DNA of 64,000 nt from Nitrospirota bacterium (lineage in GTDB: Bacteria; Nitrospirota; Thermodesulfovibrionia; Thermodesulfovibrionales; JdFR-88): the NCBI GenBank assembly GCA_021789935.1, contig JAJYIR010000012.1, forward strand, positions 1-64,000, in the 5' to 3' direction. The notes under the pieces were generated by a model, which saw only the letters and a program-made list of their open reading frames with translations, was not told where the DNA came from and searched no databases. The position numbers and the translations under genes are program-made. How positions within the stretch are numbered: the first letter of the stretch is position 1; every line of letters starts with the position of its first letter. Shown one piece after another: positions 1-9,423 of the stretch.

Positions 1-101
1 GTTCCGGAAAACATCGCCGGCAAAATTTTTTTGTTTCTCCGGCCATGCCGTTTTTTATCCGGACGAATAAAAAACCGTTTTGACAAAAAATCGTTTTTAT
101 C

Positions 102-131
102 TTGACACGGGGGCCCATTCCGCTTTATATT
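102..131 (+). promoter_or_regulatory. Sigma-70-type promoter for the transglycosylase gene
   Basis: TTGACA (102-107) is followed after 18 bases by TATATT (126-131). The site lies about 70 bases before the transglycosylase start in an AT-rich stretch. A short hairpin followed by six T residues near 36-56 could end transcription of a gene to the left of the window, but its stem is only about four pairs, so it is not listed separately. Confidence 0.5.
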
Positions 132-202
132 TACATACTGCTCCCGGATATCATCGGCTGGTCCTTTAGGGTCGAATAATAAACGAAAATGAGAATGTCG
201 AG

Positions 203-844
203 TTGAAAAATAAATTAAAAATGCGGACCGTCATTTCTTTAGTTGCCGCGATGTTTTTTATCATCACGGCAGTTGCCGTTACCATGCCGCGGGAAAAGAG
301 AAAGAGACCGGTCCCTTCCGCCATGACCGCTCATCAGGCGCCGTTTGCCAATGCGATCAGTGCGAAGGCTCGCAGGACGAATGAAAAACAGGCGGTTTTG
401 AAATGGATGAGCAAATACAGCAATATGCCTCTTAACATGATGGCCAGAATATACGATGAGGCACACAAGCACCGGTTTCCGGACCTGCTGCTCGCAATTG
501 CCAAAGTGGAATCCAACTTCAATCCGCAGGCGGTTTCAGATGCCGGAGCGTTTGGTCTTATGCAGGTGATGGGGAATACCTGGATGAACGAATTGAAGGA
601 CCAGGGGATCATCCGGAATGAGGACGACCTCTTCAGGATATCCAAATGCATGGACGCAAGTTCCTATATTCTGGATAAATACCTTGACTGGAAAAGAAAC
701 AATCTCAGAGACGCGCTCATCTGCTACGGAGGCCCCGATCGTGATTACTCTAAAAGGATTCTTGAAGCTCTGGGCGAGCTTGAAGCGGTGAAAGGAAACA
801 GATATATGGGTTTTTCCCAGGCAGGTACACCTTCCGCCCGTTGA
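203..844 (+). CDS. Membrane-anchored lytic transglycosylase (SLT family)
   Basis: This 213-residue protein should cleave the MurNAc-GlcNAc bond of peptidoglycan in the periplasm. One hydrophobic segment (about residues 8-26) would be a signal anchor or signal peptide. The SLT domain begins near residue 80. The catalytic glutamate is probably E103 in KVESNF, followed by the family motif AFGLMQVM (about 116-123) and a C-terminal CYGG segment. The start is uncertain: TTG at 203 or ATG at 221, neither with a convincing ribosome site. It is transcribed alone, ahead of pyruvate kinase. Its position before the flagellar cluster does not prove a flagellar role; general wall turnover is as likely. Confidence 0.85.
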   Translation: MKNKLKMRTVISLVAAMFFIITAVAVTMPREKRKRPVPSAMTAHQAPFANAISAKARRTNEKQAVLKWMSKYSNMPLNMMARIYDEAHKHRFPDLLLAIAKVESNFNPQAVSDAGAFGLMQVMGNTWMNELKDQGIIRNEDDLFRISKCMDASSYILDKYLDWKRNNLRDALICYGGPDRDYSKRILEALGELEAVKGNRYMGFSQAGTPSAR

Positions 845-943
845 TCCTCATCCACCTTTACGGCCTTGTCTTTTGCAGGCGCCATGCCCGTCTCCTTTCT
901 CCTTTGGTTTGCCAACTCAAAACCCTTGTGCTAACTTAATCTC

Positions 944-2353
944 ATGCGAAGGAAGGCAAAGATAATCTGCACCATCGGGCCTGCCTCCATAGACAGGCGG
1001 ATGATAAGCGGCCTCATAACGAGCGGCATGAACGTGGCCCGCCTGAACTTTTCTCACGGCACCCATGCGTTCCATGAAAGCGCGATAAGGACGATACGGG
1101 AAGAGGCCGAAAGGCTTAAAAAAACCGTTGCCATCATGCAGGACCTCCAGGGCATCAAGATACGCCTTGGCACCCTCAAGGGCGGGCAAATTGAGCTTAA
1201 GAAGGGGCGGAAACTAACGGTCAGACGGGGAGGTGGCCCCGGCAACGAAGATACCATATATATAAAATACCCGCATTTGATAGAAGCCTCCGAAGAAGGC
1301 AACCGTATATTGCTGAGCGACGGACTCATTGAGCTGCAAATAACGGAAAAGGGGACGGACTACCTGGGGACGGTTGTAAAGACGGGCGGCGTTCTAAAGG
1401 AAAAAAAGGGTGTGAACCTCCCAGGGCTGAAACCCATTGACACGTCGTTCACCAGAAAAGATGAAGCGGACTTGCGTCTTGGCCTCAGCATGGGCATTGA
1501 TTACGTGGCCCTTTCGTTCGTACGCACACGGAACGATGTGCTTGCGCTTCTGGATTTTCTGAAAAAGGAGAATGCGGAGGGACTCCCCATTATAGCCAAG
1601 ATAGAGACCCCGCAGGCGATAAAAAACCTGGATGATATCCTGCCGCTGGTTGAGGGGATAATGGTGGCCAGAGGGGACCTAGGGGTGGAGATACCGCCGG
1701 AAAACGTGCCAATAGCCCAAAAATCCCTTGTGGAGAAGGCCAACAAGGCGGGGAAATTCGTGATAATCGCCACGGAAATGCTCGAATCCATGACGGAACG
1801 CCCGCGCCCCACGAGGGCCGAGACTACCGACGTCTCCAATGCCATACTGGACGGGGCGGACGCCGTGATGTTATCTCAGGAGACATCGGTCGGGAAGTAC
1901 CCGCTTGAGACCGTGGAGATGATGGGCAGGATCATAGAGGAAACCGAACTGTCCCTGCCCGTCAAAAGCCGTTATCAACAGAAAGGGACTTTTTCAGAGG
2001 CCGTTGCGCGGGCCGCTGCCGATGCGGCGCAAAGCGTAAAGGCAAAATACATCATAGCCTTTACCCAGTCGGGGTCCACCGCGCGTATGGTCTCCATGCT
2101 GCGCCCGGAAGTGGAGATAATAGCCTTCAGCCCCTCCGATCCGGTATTGCGCAGAATGGCCCTTTACTGGGGCGTGCTCGCCCGCAAGATCCGAAGGGTC
2201 GCCAGCATGGAGGAGCAGTTCATGGAGGTTGAAAGAGCCCTTCTTTCAGAAAAGCTCGCCAAAAACGGCGATATAATCGTTATCACCGCCGGCATACCCA
2301 ATAAACAGGGCACTACCCGCCTGATGAAACTGCACGTTATAGGCAAAGAGTAA
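944..2353 (+). CDS. pyk: Pyruvate kinase
   Basis: The 469-residue protein matches the usual bacterial length. It should convert phosphoenolpyruvate and ADP to pyruvate and ATP, using Mg and K ions. The N-terminal barrel starts with CTIGPAS, then ARLNFSHG (about 32-39). The lysine of IIAKIETP and the loop MVARGDLGVE mark the active site, and ATEMLESM closes the signature region. The C-terminal domain (about 345-469) is the regulatory PK_C domain. The ATG at 944 has almost no Shine-Dalgarno sequence before it. No operon partner is seen: about 100 bases separate it from the gene before, and a sigma-54 site follows before fliL. Confidence 0.97.
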   Translation: MRRKAKIICTIGPASIDRRMISGLITSGMNVARLNFSHGTHAFHESAIRTIREEAERLKKTVAIMQDLQGIKIRLGTLKGGQIELKKGRKLTVRRGGGPGNEDTIYIKYPHLIEASEEGNRILLSDGLIELQITEKGTDYLGTVVKTGGVLKEKKGVNLPGLKPIDTSFTRKDEADLRLGLSMGIDYVALSFVRTRNDVLALLDFLKKENAEGLPIIAKIETPQAIKNLDDILPLVEGIMVARGDLGVEIPPENVPIAQKSLVEKANKAGKFVIIATEMLESMTERPRPTRAETTDVSNAILDGADAVMLSQETSVGKYPLETVEMMGRIIEETELSLPVKSRYQQKGTFSEAVARAAADAAQSVKAKYIIAFTQSGSTARMVSMLRPEVEIIAFSPSDPVLRRMALYWGVLARKIRRVASMEEQFMEVERALLSEKLAKNGDIIVITAGIPNKQGTTRLMKLHVIGKE

Positions 2354-2475
2354 CACCGCCGCTTTTCCGCCCGAACGCCCGGGAACCGCCATTAATTTCA
2401 GTCATTTTTTTGACAAACTGCTCCCCGGACTGACCTCTTTTTAATTTTATTCATATAAAACAGATACTTATGTTC

Positions 2476-2491
2476 TGGCATGGTATTTGTT
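2476..2491 (+). promoter_or_regulatory. Sigma-54-like promoter of the fliL operon
   Basis: TGGCATG-GTAT-TTGTT has the -24/-12 spacing of sigma-54 promoters and departs from consensus at the C of the -12 GC. The predicted start near 2502 gives a leader of about 47 bases to the fliL ATG. The longest open frame would start at 2480, inside this promoter, which argues for the later fliL start. Confidence 0.6.
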
Positions 2492-2548
2492 TATTATTCT
2501 CACGAAGCGCAATTGAAACCATTCAAACAATGGAGGATGTCAAAAAAA

Positions 2549-3034
2549 ATGCCTGACGAATTACAGAGTGAAGCCGCAGGCGGGCCCGCGGACCCCGGAA
2601 AAAAGAAATTTCCTCTTAAAATGGTGCTGATAGGGGTGATTGCGGTGGTTGTTATAGGAGGGGCCGGGCTTTATCTCTTCAAGGGGGGCAAAAGCTTCAG
2701 CCACTCTTCAGCTTCTGCTAAAAAGAAGGCGGATGCGGTCAGTCCTCTGGTTGCCCTGGAACCTTTCATCCTCAACCTGGCCGATCCCGGCAGGTTTTTA
2801 AAGATGACCTTGCAGTTTGAAGTGACGGACGCGGCGGGCGAGCAGCTTGTAAATATGAATAAACCCCAGCTCAGGGACGCCATAATTACCCTTTTGGGCA
2901 GCGAGACCGTCGACGATATTTCTTCGGCTGACGGAAAGATGCAGCTTAAGGACCAGATAATTCTCAGGGCCAACCAGGAGTTGGGGAAGCCAGTGGTCAA
3001 GAACGTTTACTTTACGGAATTCGTGATGCAATGA
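2549..3034 (+). CDS. fliL: Flagellar basal body-associated protein FliL
   Basis: FliL is a single-pass inner-membrane protein that sits around the stator units and helps motor torque. The chosen ATG (2549) gives 161 residues. It has GGAGG at 2532-2536 upstream, and longer frames would begin inside the promoter. A short charged cytoplasmic part is followed by a membrane segment (KMVLIGVIAVVVIGGAGLYL) and a periplasmic FliL domain with the typical sequence LEPFILNLADPGRFLKMTLQ. The stop overlaps the fliM start (ATGA). It is the first gene of the long fli-flh-che run. Confidence 0.93.
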   Translation: MPDELQSEAAGGPADPGKKKFPLKMVLIGVIAVVVIGGAGLYLFKGGKSFSHSSASAKKKADAVSPLVALEPFILNLADPGRFLKMTLQFEVTDAAGEQLVNMNKPQLRDAIITLLGSETVDDISSADGKMQLKDQIILRANQELGKPVVKNVYFTEFVMQ

Positions 3035-4023
3035 GCGACGTACTTTCACAGGAAGAAGTCGATGCCCTGTTAAAGGGGGTAGACGCCGGCGATATAGATA
3101 CGGAGGCGGTAGAGCGCAAGGTCTCCGGGGTCCACAGCTACGATTTTACCAGCCAGGAGAGAATAATCCGCGGACGCATGCCCGGCCTGGAGATAGTGAA
3201 CGAGCGGTTTTCAAGGCATTTCAGGAATTCGCTTTCCAACCTCATCATGAGGTTCGTGGACATCAGCGTAAACAATATGCAGATCGTAAAGTTCGGCGAG
3301 TTCATGAAGAGCATCCCGTTTCCATCAAACATAAACGTATTCAAAATGAACCCGCTAAAAGGCTATGCGCTTGCCGTGATGGAGGCGCCCCTTGTCTTCG
3401 GTCTCGTCGAGTTCTTCTTTGGGGGCAGGAGCACCCCTTATGTGAAGTCTGAGGGGAGGTCCTTCACATCGATAGAGAACATGGTCATAAAGAAGATAAC
3501 GAACCTTGTCCTTGCCGACATCGCCGAGGCATGGTCCATTATCCTCAAGGCCAATCCTGAGTATGTGTTCTCGGAGATGAACCCGCAATTTGTCACCATC
3601 GCCACTCCAAGCGAGATAGTGATCAAGGTGGAGATCAACGTGGAGGTCGAGGACTTCATGGGGAAACTATTTCTTGCATTCCCGTATTCGATGATCGAGC
3701 CGGTAAAGGACAAGCTCAATTCAGGCATACAGGGCGAAAAATTTGATATAGACGCCAGGTGGGTGTCCAAGCTCAAGGATACGCTGTTTGATTCAAAGGT
3801 GCTGGTGGCGGCCGAGCTGGGCCGGGCACAACTTACCTTCGGACAGGTACTGGACCTTGGGGTGGGCAGCGTCATAAAAATAGGCAAATCGGTTGAAGAC
3901 GAACTGGATGTACGCGTACAGGGCGTCCGTAAATTTATGGGCCGTCCCGGCCAATGCAGGGGCAATCAGGCGGTCAAGGTAACCAGGGTCATCGAGCCCA
4001 AGGCAAAAGAGGAGAGCTTATGA
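3031..4023 (+). CDS. fliM: Flagellar motor switch protein FliM
   Basis: FliM forms the middle of the C-ring and binds phosphorylated CheY. The N-terminal peptide [13 protein letters not shown] (about 5-17) is the CheY-binding EIDALL-type motif. The middle CheC-like domain covers roughly residues 45-230. The C-terminal SpoA domain (about 250-325, ending ...[16 protein letters not shown]) joins FliN. Length (330 residues) is normal. Start and stop overlap fliL and fliN by four bases each, so translation is probably coupled. FliG, its upper partner, is not in this window. Confidence 0.96.
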   Translation: MSDVLSQEEVDALLKGVDAGDIDTEAVERKVSGVHSYDFTSQERIIRGRMPGLEIVNERFSRHFRNSLSNLIMRFVDISVNNMQIVKFGEFMKSIPFPSNINVFKMNPLKGYALAVMEAPLVFGLVEFFFGGRSTPYVKSEGRSFTSIENMVIKKITNLVLADIAEAWSIILKANPEYVFSEMNPQFVTIATPSEIVIKVEINVEVEDFMGKLFLAFPYSMIEPVKDKLNSGIQGEKFDIDARWVSKLKDTLFDSKVLVAAELGRAQLTFGQVLDLGVGSVIKIGKSVEDELDVRVQGVRKFMGRPGQCRGNQAVKVTRVIEPKAKEESL

Positions 4024-4355
4024 ACGAAGAAAGCAAATTAAAGGAGCTTCAGGAGGAGGCAGCCGCTCCGCAGGAGCCTGTTAAAGGCCAGCAGCCCAAA
4101 GACATAGATTTTCTGCTGGACATACCGCTTGAGGTTACAGTGGAGCTTGGCAATACGCGGATGCTGATAAGGGACTTGCTTCAGCTTGGGCAAGGGTCTG
4201 TAGTGGAGCTGGAAAAGCTTGCGGGAGAGCCTTTGGAGGTGCTTGTGAACGGCAAGCTGGTGGCCAGGGGAGAGGTCGTTGTGATCAACGAGAAATTCGG
4301 AGTCCGTCTTACGGACATAATAAGTCCCGTCGAGAGAATAAGGAATCTCAGATGA
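4020..4355 (+). CDS. fliN: Flagellar motor switch protein FliN
   Basis: FliN forms the bottom of the C-ring and docks the export ATPase complex. The ATG at 4020 overlaps the fliM stop and gives 111 residues, close to the family length; a longer in-frame start at 3954 would lie well inside fliM and is not used. Residues 1-35 are a charged, Pro/Gln-rich tail. The SpoA domain follows, with the core [21 protein letters not shown] and the closing [12 protein letters not shown]. It is coupled to fliO by an ATGA overlap. Confidence 0.95.
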   Translation: MNEESKLKELQEEAAAPQEPVKGQQPKDIDFLLDIPLEVTVELGNTRMLIRDLLQLGQGSVVELEKLAGEPLEVLVNGKLVARGEVVVINEKFGVRLTDIISPVERIRNLR

Positions 4356-4636
4356 TACTGACTTACTTAAGAATGTTCGCCGCGCTGGGCCTGGTCATAG
4401 GCCTCATATATGCGGCGGCCGCATTCGTAAGGAAACGCCAGGGCAAGCCCGGCATTCTCAGCATGCTGGCATACCAGGGGTTCGGGCCCAAAAAAGGGAT
4501 CGCCCTGATGAGACTCGGAAATGACGTCCTCCTGGTGGGCGTCACTCCAACGGAACTTAAGCTGATGAAGATATATTCCAGCCGGGAGCTGGAGCTTGAG
4601 AGCACGGAACCGCGGAAAAAGGACGGGACCCTATGA
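4352..4636 (+). CDS. fliO: Flagellar export protein FliO
   Basis: FliO is a small membrane protein that helps FliP assemble into the export gate. This version has 94 residues, with one membrane segment near the N-terminus (about 4-24) and a cytoplasmic FliO/MopB domain containing [21 protein letters not shown]. Identification rests on this motif and on its place between fliN and fliP. Overlaps of four bases link it to both neighbours. Confidence 0.88.
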   Translation: MILTYLRMFAALGLVIGLIYAAAAFVRKRQGKPGILSMLAYQGFGPKKGIALMRLGNDVLLVGVTPTELKLMKIYSSRELELESTEPRKKDGTL

Positions 4637-5286
4637 GCTTCAATTCGCCAAACTCCATGGTCGGAGTCTTTTTCCTTATAAGCTTCCTGTCTGTCCTTCC
4701 GGCCATATTGATAATGTTCACATCCTTTACGAGGATAGTGATAGTGCTGTCATTCATGCGCCAGGCCATCGGCGGACAGCAGATACCGCCGAACCAGGTG
4801 ATAATAGGCCTTTCGATATTCCTGACGCTCTTCATCATGTCGCCTACTCTGAATACGATAACCAAGAACGCCCTTAACCCGTACATCGCGAAGCAGATAC
4901 CCATGCAGGAGGCCCTTGACAGGGCCGCTCCTCCCATAAAGACCTTCATGCTGAAACAAACCAGGCAGAAGGACCTGGCGCTGTTTGTGAAGATAGCCAG
5001 GCAGGACAATTTTGACGGGATGAACATAACGAACCCGCAGGGCCTGCCGTTGAGGGTAATAGTGCCGGCGTTTGTGATAAGCGAGCTTAAAACAGCATTC
5101 GAGATCGGGTTTCTGATTTATCTGCCCTTTCTGGTCATAGACATGATAGTCTCCAGTATCCTGCTTTCCATGGGTATGATGATGCTGCCGCCGTCGCTCA
5201 TATCCTTGCCCTTCAAGCTGCTGCTGTTCGTGCTTGTGGACGGATGGAACCTGGTTACCGGATCAATAATAAGGAGCTTCCATTGA
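4633..5286 (+). CDS. fliP: Flagellar export gate protein FliP
   Basis: FliP builds the central gate of the flagellar type III export apparatus with FliQ and FliR. The 217-residue sequence has several membrane helices and the family hallmarks MTSFTRIVIV-like (FTSFTRIVIVLSFMRQA), PPNQVIIGL and LTLFIMSP near the N-terminus, then FVISELKTAFEIGF and the conserved C-terminal LVDGWNLVTGSI. It lacks the cleavable signal peptide found in the enterobacterial protein and begins almost directly with the first membrane helix. The start overlaps the fliO stop. Confidence 0.96.
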   Translation: MSFNSPNSMVGVFFLISFLSVLPAILIMFTSFTRIVIVLSFMRQAIGGQQIPPNQVIIGLSIFLTLFIMSPTLNTITKNALNPYIAKQIPMQEALDRAAPPIKTFMLKQTRQKDLALFVKIARQDNFDGMNITNPQGLPLRVIVPAFVISELKTAFEIGFLIYLPFLVIDMIVSSILLSMGMMMLPPSLISLPFKLLLFVLVDGWNLVTGSIIRSFH

Positions 5287-5552
5287 ACGCGGACGTTTTA
5301 AGGGAAATATCTGCCCAGGCTTTCAAGACGATACTGCTTGCCTCGGGCCCTATGCTGCTCGTCAGTCTTATTACCGGGCTCCTGATAAGCATTTTCCAGG
5401 CCGTGACCCAGATACAGGAATTTACTCTCACTTTCGTGCCCAAGATAATAGCTGTCTTTGTATGCCTGTTTGTCATGGCCCCCTGGCTTACCAAGATCAT
5501 GGTCGATTACACGCACGACCTAATAACCAATATCCCCAATTACGTGAGGTGA
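5283..5552 (+). CDS. fliQ: Flagellar export gate protein FliQ
   Basis: FliQ is a small two-helix export-gate subunit. TTG at 5283 is the chosen start: it overlaps the fliP stop, has AAGGAG at 5271-5276 with a six-base spacer, and gives 89 residues, the usual FliQ length. An ATG at 5244 would add 13 non-conserved residues inside fliP. The helices (about 15-40 and 50-75) flank the conserved IFQAVTQIQEFTLTFVPKI segment. Confidence 0.95.
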   Translation: MNADVLREISAQAFKTILLASGPMLLVSLITGLLISIFQAVTQIQEFTLTFVPKIIAVFVCLFVMAPWLTKIMVDYTHDLITNIPNYVR

Positions 5553-5563
5553 AGGGTTTTTTT

Positions 5564-6334
5564 ATGCAGGCGGCAGACATGAACATATTCGCATCTTACC
5601 TCCCGGTTTTCCTCCTCGTGCTTTTACGCACCGGGACCGCGATCGCCTTTCTGCCCTTTTTCTCCAGCACCCTTTTCCCGCTTCGTATTCGCATAGTTTT
5701 CGCTGTTGTGCTTGCCCTTGTGCTCACGCCGGTTGTGAATTTTCCCATGCCATCAAGGCCCGAAATAGCGGGCGTGATCATAAGGGAGGTCATTTTCGGC
5801 ATGGCGATAGGGTTTTGTTTCAGGCTCGTGTTTTTCGCAGTGGAGATGGCCGCTCAGATCATGAGCGTTTCGATGGGGCTTTCCATGGCCACTATCCTTA
5901 ACCCGGAGCTCGGCCAGGCCACCGAGCTCACTACGCTGTACAGTATGCTGGCAATGCTTTTTTTTCTTAGTGTGAACGGGCACTATGAGCTTATATATGC
6001 CTTTGTAAGGAGCTTCGAGTGGGCCCCGCCGGGGAATGTCTCCATCAGCCGTTTGGCCCCCGCGGTTCTCGGCATGGCGGGCAAGATGTTCGTTATCTCT
6101 TTTAAGCTGGCCGCTCCTATTATCATAGCGGGGCTGGCGGTCAACCTTCTTCTTGGTTTTATGCAGAAGGCGGCCCCGCAGATGAATATCTTTTTCGTGG
6201 CCTATCCCTTGTATATGATTGTGGGTTTTGTGTTGCTGATACTGGGGCTTCCGGTATTCATGAACGTAATAGGTTCTTATTTTGACGGCGCAAGAAGCGA
6301 CGTGTTCAGGATCATTTCGCTGGCTAAAGGATAA
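5564..6334 (+). CDS. fliR: Flagellar export gate protein FliR
   Basis: FliR caps the FliPQR gate in the inner membrane. The ATG at 5564 gives 256 residues, the normal size; the longer frame from 5462 overlaps fliQ and adds unrelated sequence. About six membrane helices are visible, with the family segments RIVFAVVLAL, EVIFGMAIGF and FFLSVNGHYELI. The gene lies 11 bases after fliQ and 8 bases before flhB. Confidence 0.95.
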   Translation: MQAADMNIFASYLPVFLLVLLRTGTAIAFLPFFSSTLFPLRIRIVFAVVLALVLTPVVNFPMPSRPEIAGVIIREVIFGMAIGFCFRLVFFAVEMAAQIMSVSMGLSMATILNPELGQATELTTLYSMLAMLFFLSVNGHYELIYAFVRSFEWAPPGNVSISRLAPAVLGMAGKMFVISFKLAAPIIIAGLAVNLLLGFMQKAAPQMNIFFVAYPLYMIVGFVLLILGLPVFMNVIGSYFDGARSDVFRIISLAKG

Positions 6335-6342
6335 AGAGGGCA

Positions 6343-7377
6343 ATGGCCGAAAACGACGAACGAACAGAACAAGCGACGCCCCGGAAAAGGCAGCAGGCCA
6401 GGGAAAAGGGGCAGGTCGCAAAAAGCCGCGAACTTGGTCCGATGGCCGCCACAGCCGGCATCATCGCGGTGTTCTATTTCGACGGCCCCTCGGTAATTGC
6501 CAGGGTTTCCACGATGACCGGTAAATTCCTGTCGCTTAGTTACGGGACGGACCCCATCGCGGTGGCGAAGGTGGCCGCGATCGGCATGTTCTACATACTC
6601 ATGCCATTCCTCGGACTGGCCTTCGTGCTGGCCCTCGGCACCGGGTTTGCCCAGGGCGGGCTTGTGATTAAACCCCTGAGTTTCGAGGTAGACAAACTGA
6701 ACCCCGCTTCGGGGTTGTCCAGGATGTTTTCAATGAACGGTTTCATCGAGCTGGGAAAGAGCTTTTTTAAATTCCTGCTGGGGGGCGCGGTCCTTTATGC
6801 CGCCATAAAGAAGGCCTTTCGGGTACTGCCCGCCACTCAGGCCATGGGCGTTGGCGCCCTGGAGAAGACTGCCTTTTCCTTCATATCCAAGGCGGTGCTG
6901 GATGCATTCGGGATTTTCCTTGTCATAGCGTTGGCCGATTATGTTGTCGAGAGGTTCAGGTTCGAGCGCTCCATACGCATGAGCAAGGAGGAAATAAAGC
7001 AGGAATACAGGGAAAGCGAAGGCGACCCGGTAATAAAATCCAGGATCAAGAGCCTTCGCAGAGAGGCCGCAAGGAAGAGAATGATGCAGGAAGTGCCCAA
7101 GGCCACGGTTGTCATTACGAACCCCACTCATCTGGCAGTGGCACTTCTTTACGACAAAGAATCGACCCCTGCTCCGAAGGTAATAGCGAAAGGCGCCGGT
7201 TATGTGGCGGCAAGGATCAAGGAGATCGCAGCGGAGCACGGAGTGCCCATAGTGGAGGACAAGCCGGTCGCAAGGGCGTTGTTCAAACAGGATTTGAATT
7301 CCTACATCCCGGAGGAGCTTTACAAGGCGGTGGCAAAGATAATAGCCTACGTTTTCAAGCTCAAGAGAAAGGTCTGA
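6343..7377 (+). CDS. flhB: Flagellar export switch protein FlhB
   Basis: FlhB switches export from rod-hook to filament substrates by cutting itself. It has the N-terminal signature ERTEQATPRKRQQAREKGQV, four membrane helices (about 30-215), a linker with KEEIKQEYRESEGDP, and the autocleavage motif NPTH with Asn at residue 260. The 344-residue length is slightly short of common homologues because the C-terminal tail is brief. It lies 8 bases after fliR and 9 before flhA. Confidence 0.97.
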   Translation: MAENDERTEQATPRKRQQAREKGQVAKSRELGPMAATAGIIAVFYFDGPSVIARVSTMTGKFLSLSYGTDPIAVAKVAAIGMFYILMPFLGLAFVLALGTGFAQGGLVIKPLSFEVDKLNPASGLSRMFSMNGFIELGKSFFKFLLGGAVLYAAIKKAFRVLPATQAMGVGALEKTAFSFISKAVLDAFGIFLVIALADYVVERFRFERSIRMSKEEIKQEYRESEGDPVIKSRIKSLRREAARKRMMQEVPKATVVITNPTHLAVALLYDKESTPAPKVIAKGAGYVAARIKEIAAEHGVPIVEDKPVARALFKQDLNSYIPEELYKAVAKIIAYVFKLKRKV

Positions 7378-7386
7378 GGGCAAGAA

Positions 7387-9423
7387 ATGAAATTCCTTAC
7401 ACTGATCAAAGAAAGGTCTGACCTGGTGGTAGCCACAGGCGTGATGGGCATACTGGCCGTCATGATATTGCCGGTGCCGCCTTTCCTGCTGGACCTCTTC
7501 CTGTCCCTTTCCATCTGCCTGGCGATCATCATTCTTGTCACTGGGATCTACGTCAAGAGACCTCTGGATTTCTCGGTCTTTCCCTCCGTACTGCTCCTGG
7601 TCACTCTCTACAGGCTTTCCCTTGAGGTCGCCTCTACCAGGCTCATCCTTCTTAATGGAAGTGACGGGCCGGATGCCGCAGGAACCGTGATAAAGTCCTT
7701 CGGCAAGTTCATTGTGGGCGGCAACAGCGCCGTGGGTTTTATAGTTTTTCTTATCCTGATAGTAATAAATTTTGTCGTCATAACAAAGGGCTCCGGAAGA
7801 GTGGCCGAGGTGGCCGCACGGTTTACCCTTGATGCTATGCCCGGCAAGCAGATGGCTATAGACGCCGATTTGAATGCAGGACTCATAGACGAGGAGGAGG
7901 CCAGGAGAAGACGCTCCCAGATATCCAGAGAGGCGGATTTTTATGGCGCAATGGACGGCTCAAGCAAATTCGTCCGGGGCGACGCCATCGCCGGGCTCGT
8001 TATAACCGCCATAAACATTGTAGGGGGGCTTGTGATAGGGATATTCCAAAAGGGTATGCCTATCGCCCAGGCCGCAAATACATACACCATCCTGACCATA
8101 GGCGACGGACTTGTCTCCCAGATCCCCGCCCTGCTGGTGTCCACGGCGGCCGGTATAATCGTGACCCGCGCGGGCCAGGAGAGGGACCTTGCAAAAGAGA
8201 TAACGAACCAGCTCATATTTAACCCTAAGGCCCTGGGTAGCGCGGCCGGCATAATGGTCTTACTCGGATTGATACCCGGGTTGCCCCATGTGCCTTTTTT
8301 CCTTCTGTCCGTCTCCTCCGGGGCGCTCGCCTACGCGATAAACAAGGCCGAGCCGGATGAGAAACAGGACCCGGTCCTAAAACCCCAGGCGCCCCAGGAA
8401 AGCCCGCTGGAAAAGTTCCTTGAGATAGAACCGCTCACTCTGGAGATCGGCTACGGGATCATCCCGCTTGTGGAGTCAGAGGGCTCGGAGCTCCTTGGCA
8501 AGATCAAGGCCTTAAGAAGGCAGCTTGCGTCCGAGCTTGGCTTCATAGCCCCTTCCATTCATATAAAGGACAACCTGCAGCTGAGACCGCATGAATACAG
8601 TTTCCTCATCAGGGGTGTGGAGGTAGGCAAAGGCGAAGTCATGCCCGGCTATTATCTTGCCGTGACCAGCGCCGAGGCCACGAAAATAGAAGGCATACCC
8701 GCGAAGGAGCCCGCCTTCGGGCTTCCGGCCCTATGGATAAAGGAAGCCGGGAAGGAGAATGCCCGGATGAGCGGCTACACCGTCGTGGATCCGGCTACCG
8801 TCATAGCCACACACCTTACGGAGCTTATAAGAAGCCATGCATGGGAGCTGCTTACAAGGAGCGAGGTCCAGGGGCTCTTAAACACTCTGTCCAAGAACAA
8901 TCCCAAGATAGTCGACGAGCTTTTGCCCACGCACATCTCGCTTGGCGGAGTGCAGCGTGTGCTTCAGAACCTGCTGAAGGAGCGGGTACCCATAAACGAC
9001 ATGCTAACCATAGTGGAAACGCTGCTGGATTATGCGCCCACCACAAAAGACACCGAAATGCTGTCCGAGTTCGTAAGGCAGTCTCTGGCCAGGTTCATAA
9101 GCAGGCAGTACTTGTCGGAGACGGGCGATATCAAGGTCATGGCCCTTGATCCGCGTTTCGAAAAGGCCATCGCCCAGTCGGCCGAGGCCGGCGGGATTGT
9201 AAATCCGGAGACCGTTCACAGGCTGATAAAGGCCATCGAATCTGCCGTAAGGGACGGAAAGTTCCGCGGCATGCAGCCCATAATACTCTGCTCATCACAC
9301 GTAAGAAGGCTCGTAAGGAAAATCATGGAGAAGTTCATTCCTTCTCTCGTCGTCCTTTCTAATGCCGAAATAGCGCCATCCGTGAAAATCTATACAACCG
9401 GGGTCCTGAAATATGAAGATTAG
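7387..9423 (+). CDS. flhA: Flagellar export protein FlhA
   Basis: FlhA forms the cytoplasmic ring of the export gate that binds chaperone-substrate complexes. The 678-residue sequence has about eight N-terminal membrane helices (to roughly residue 320). The conserved cytoplasmic FHIPEP-like loop includes AARFTLDAMPGKQMAIDADLNAG and the block RRRSQISREADFYGAMDGSS. A linker leads to the C-terminal substrate domain. The flhF start lies 11 bases inside its 3' end. Confidence 0.97.
   Translation: MKFLTLIKERSDLVVATGVMGILAVMILPVPPFLLDLFLSLSICLAIIILVTGIYVKRPLDFSVFPSVLLLVTLYRLSLEVASTRLILLNGSDGPDAAGTVIKSFGKFIVGGNSAVGFIVFLILIVINFVVITKGSGRVAEVAARFTLDAMPGKQMAIDADLNAGLIDEEEARRRRSQISREADFYGAMDGSSKFVRGDAIAGLVITAINIVGGLVIGIFQKGMPIAQAANTYTILTIGDGLVSQIPALLVSTAAGIIVTRAGQERDLAKEITNQLIFNPKALGSAAGIMVLLGLIPGLPHVPFFLLSVSSGALAYAINKAEPDEKQDPVLKPQAPQESPLEKFLEIEPLTLEIGYGIIPLVESEGSELLGKIKALRRQLASELGFIAPSIHIKDNLQLRPHEYSFLIRGVEVGKGEVMPGYYLAVTSAEATKIEGIPAKEPAFGLPALWIKEAGKENARMSGYTVVDPATVIATHLTELIRSHAWELLTRSEVQGLLNTLSKNNPKIVDELLPTHISLGGVQRVLQNLLKERVPINDMLTIVETLLDYAPTTKDTEMLSEFVRQSLARFISRQYLSETGDIKVMALDPRFEKAIAQSAEAGGIVNPETVHRLIKAIESAVRDGKFRGMQPIILCSSHVRRLVRKIMEKFIPSLVVLSNAEIAPSVKIYTTGVLKYED

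Noticed and set aside
2480-2548. Upstream ATG start for fliL
   Set aside because: It lies inside the sigma-54 promoter and adds residues not seen in FliL; the ATG at 2549 is preceded by GGAGG.
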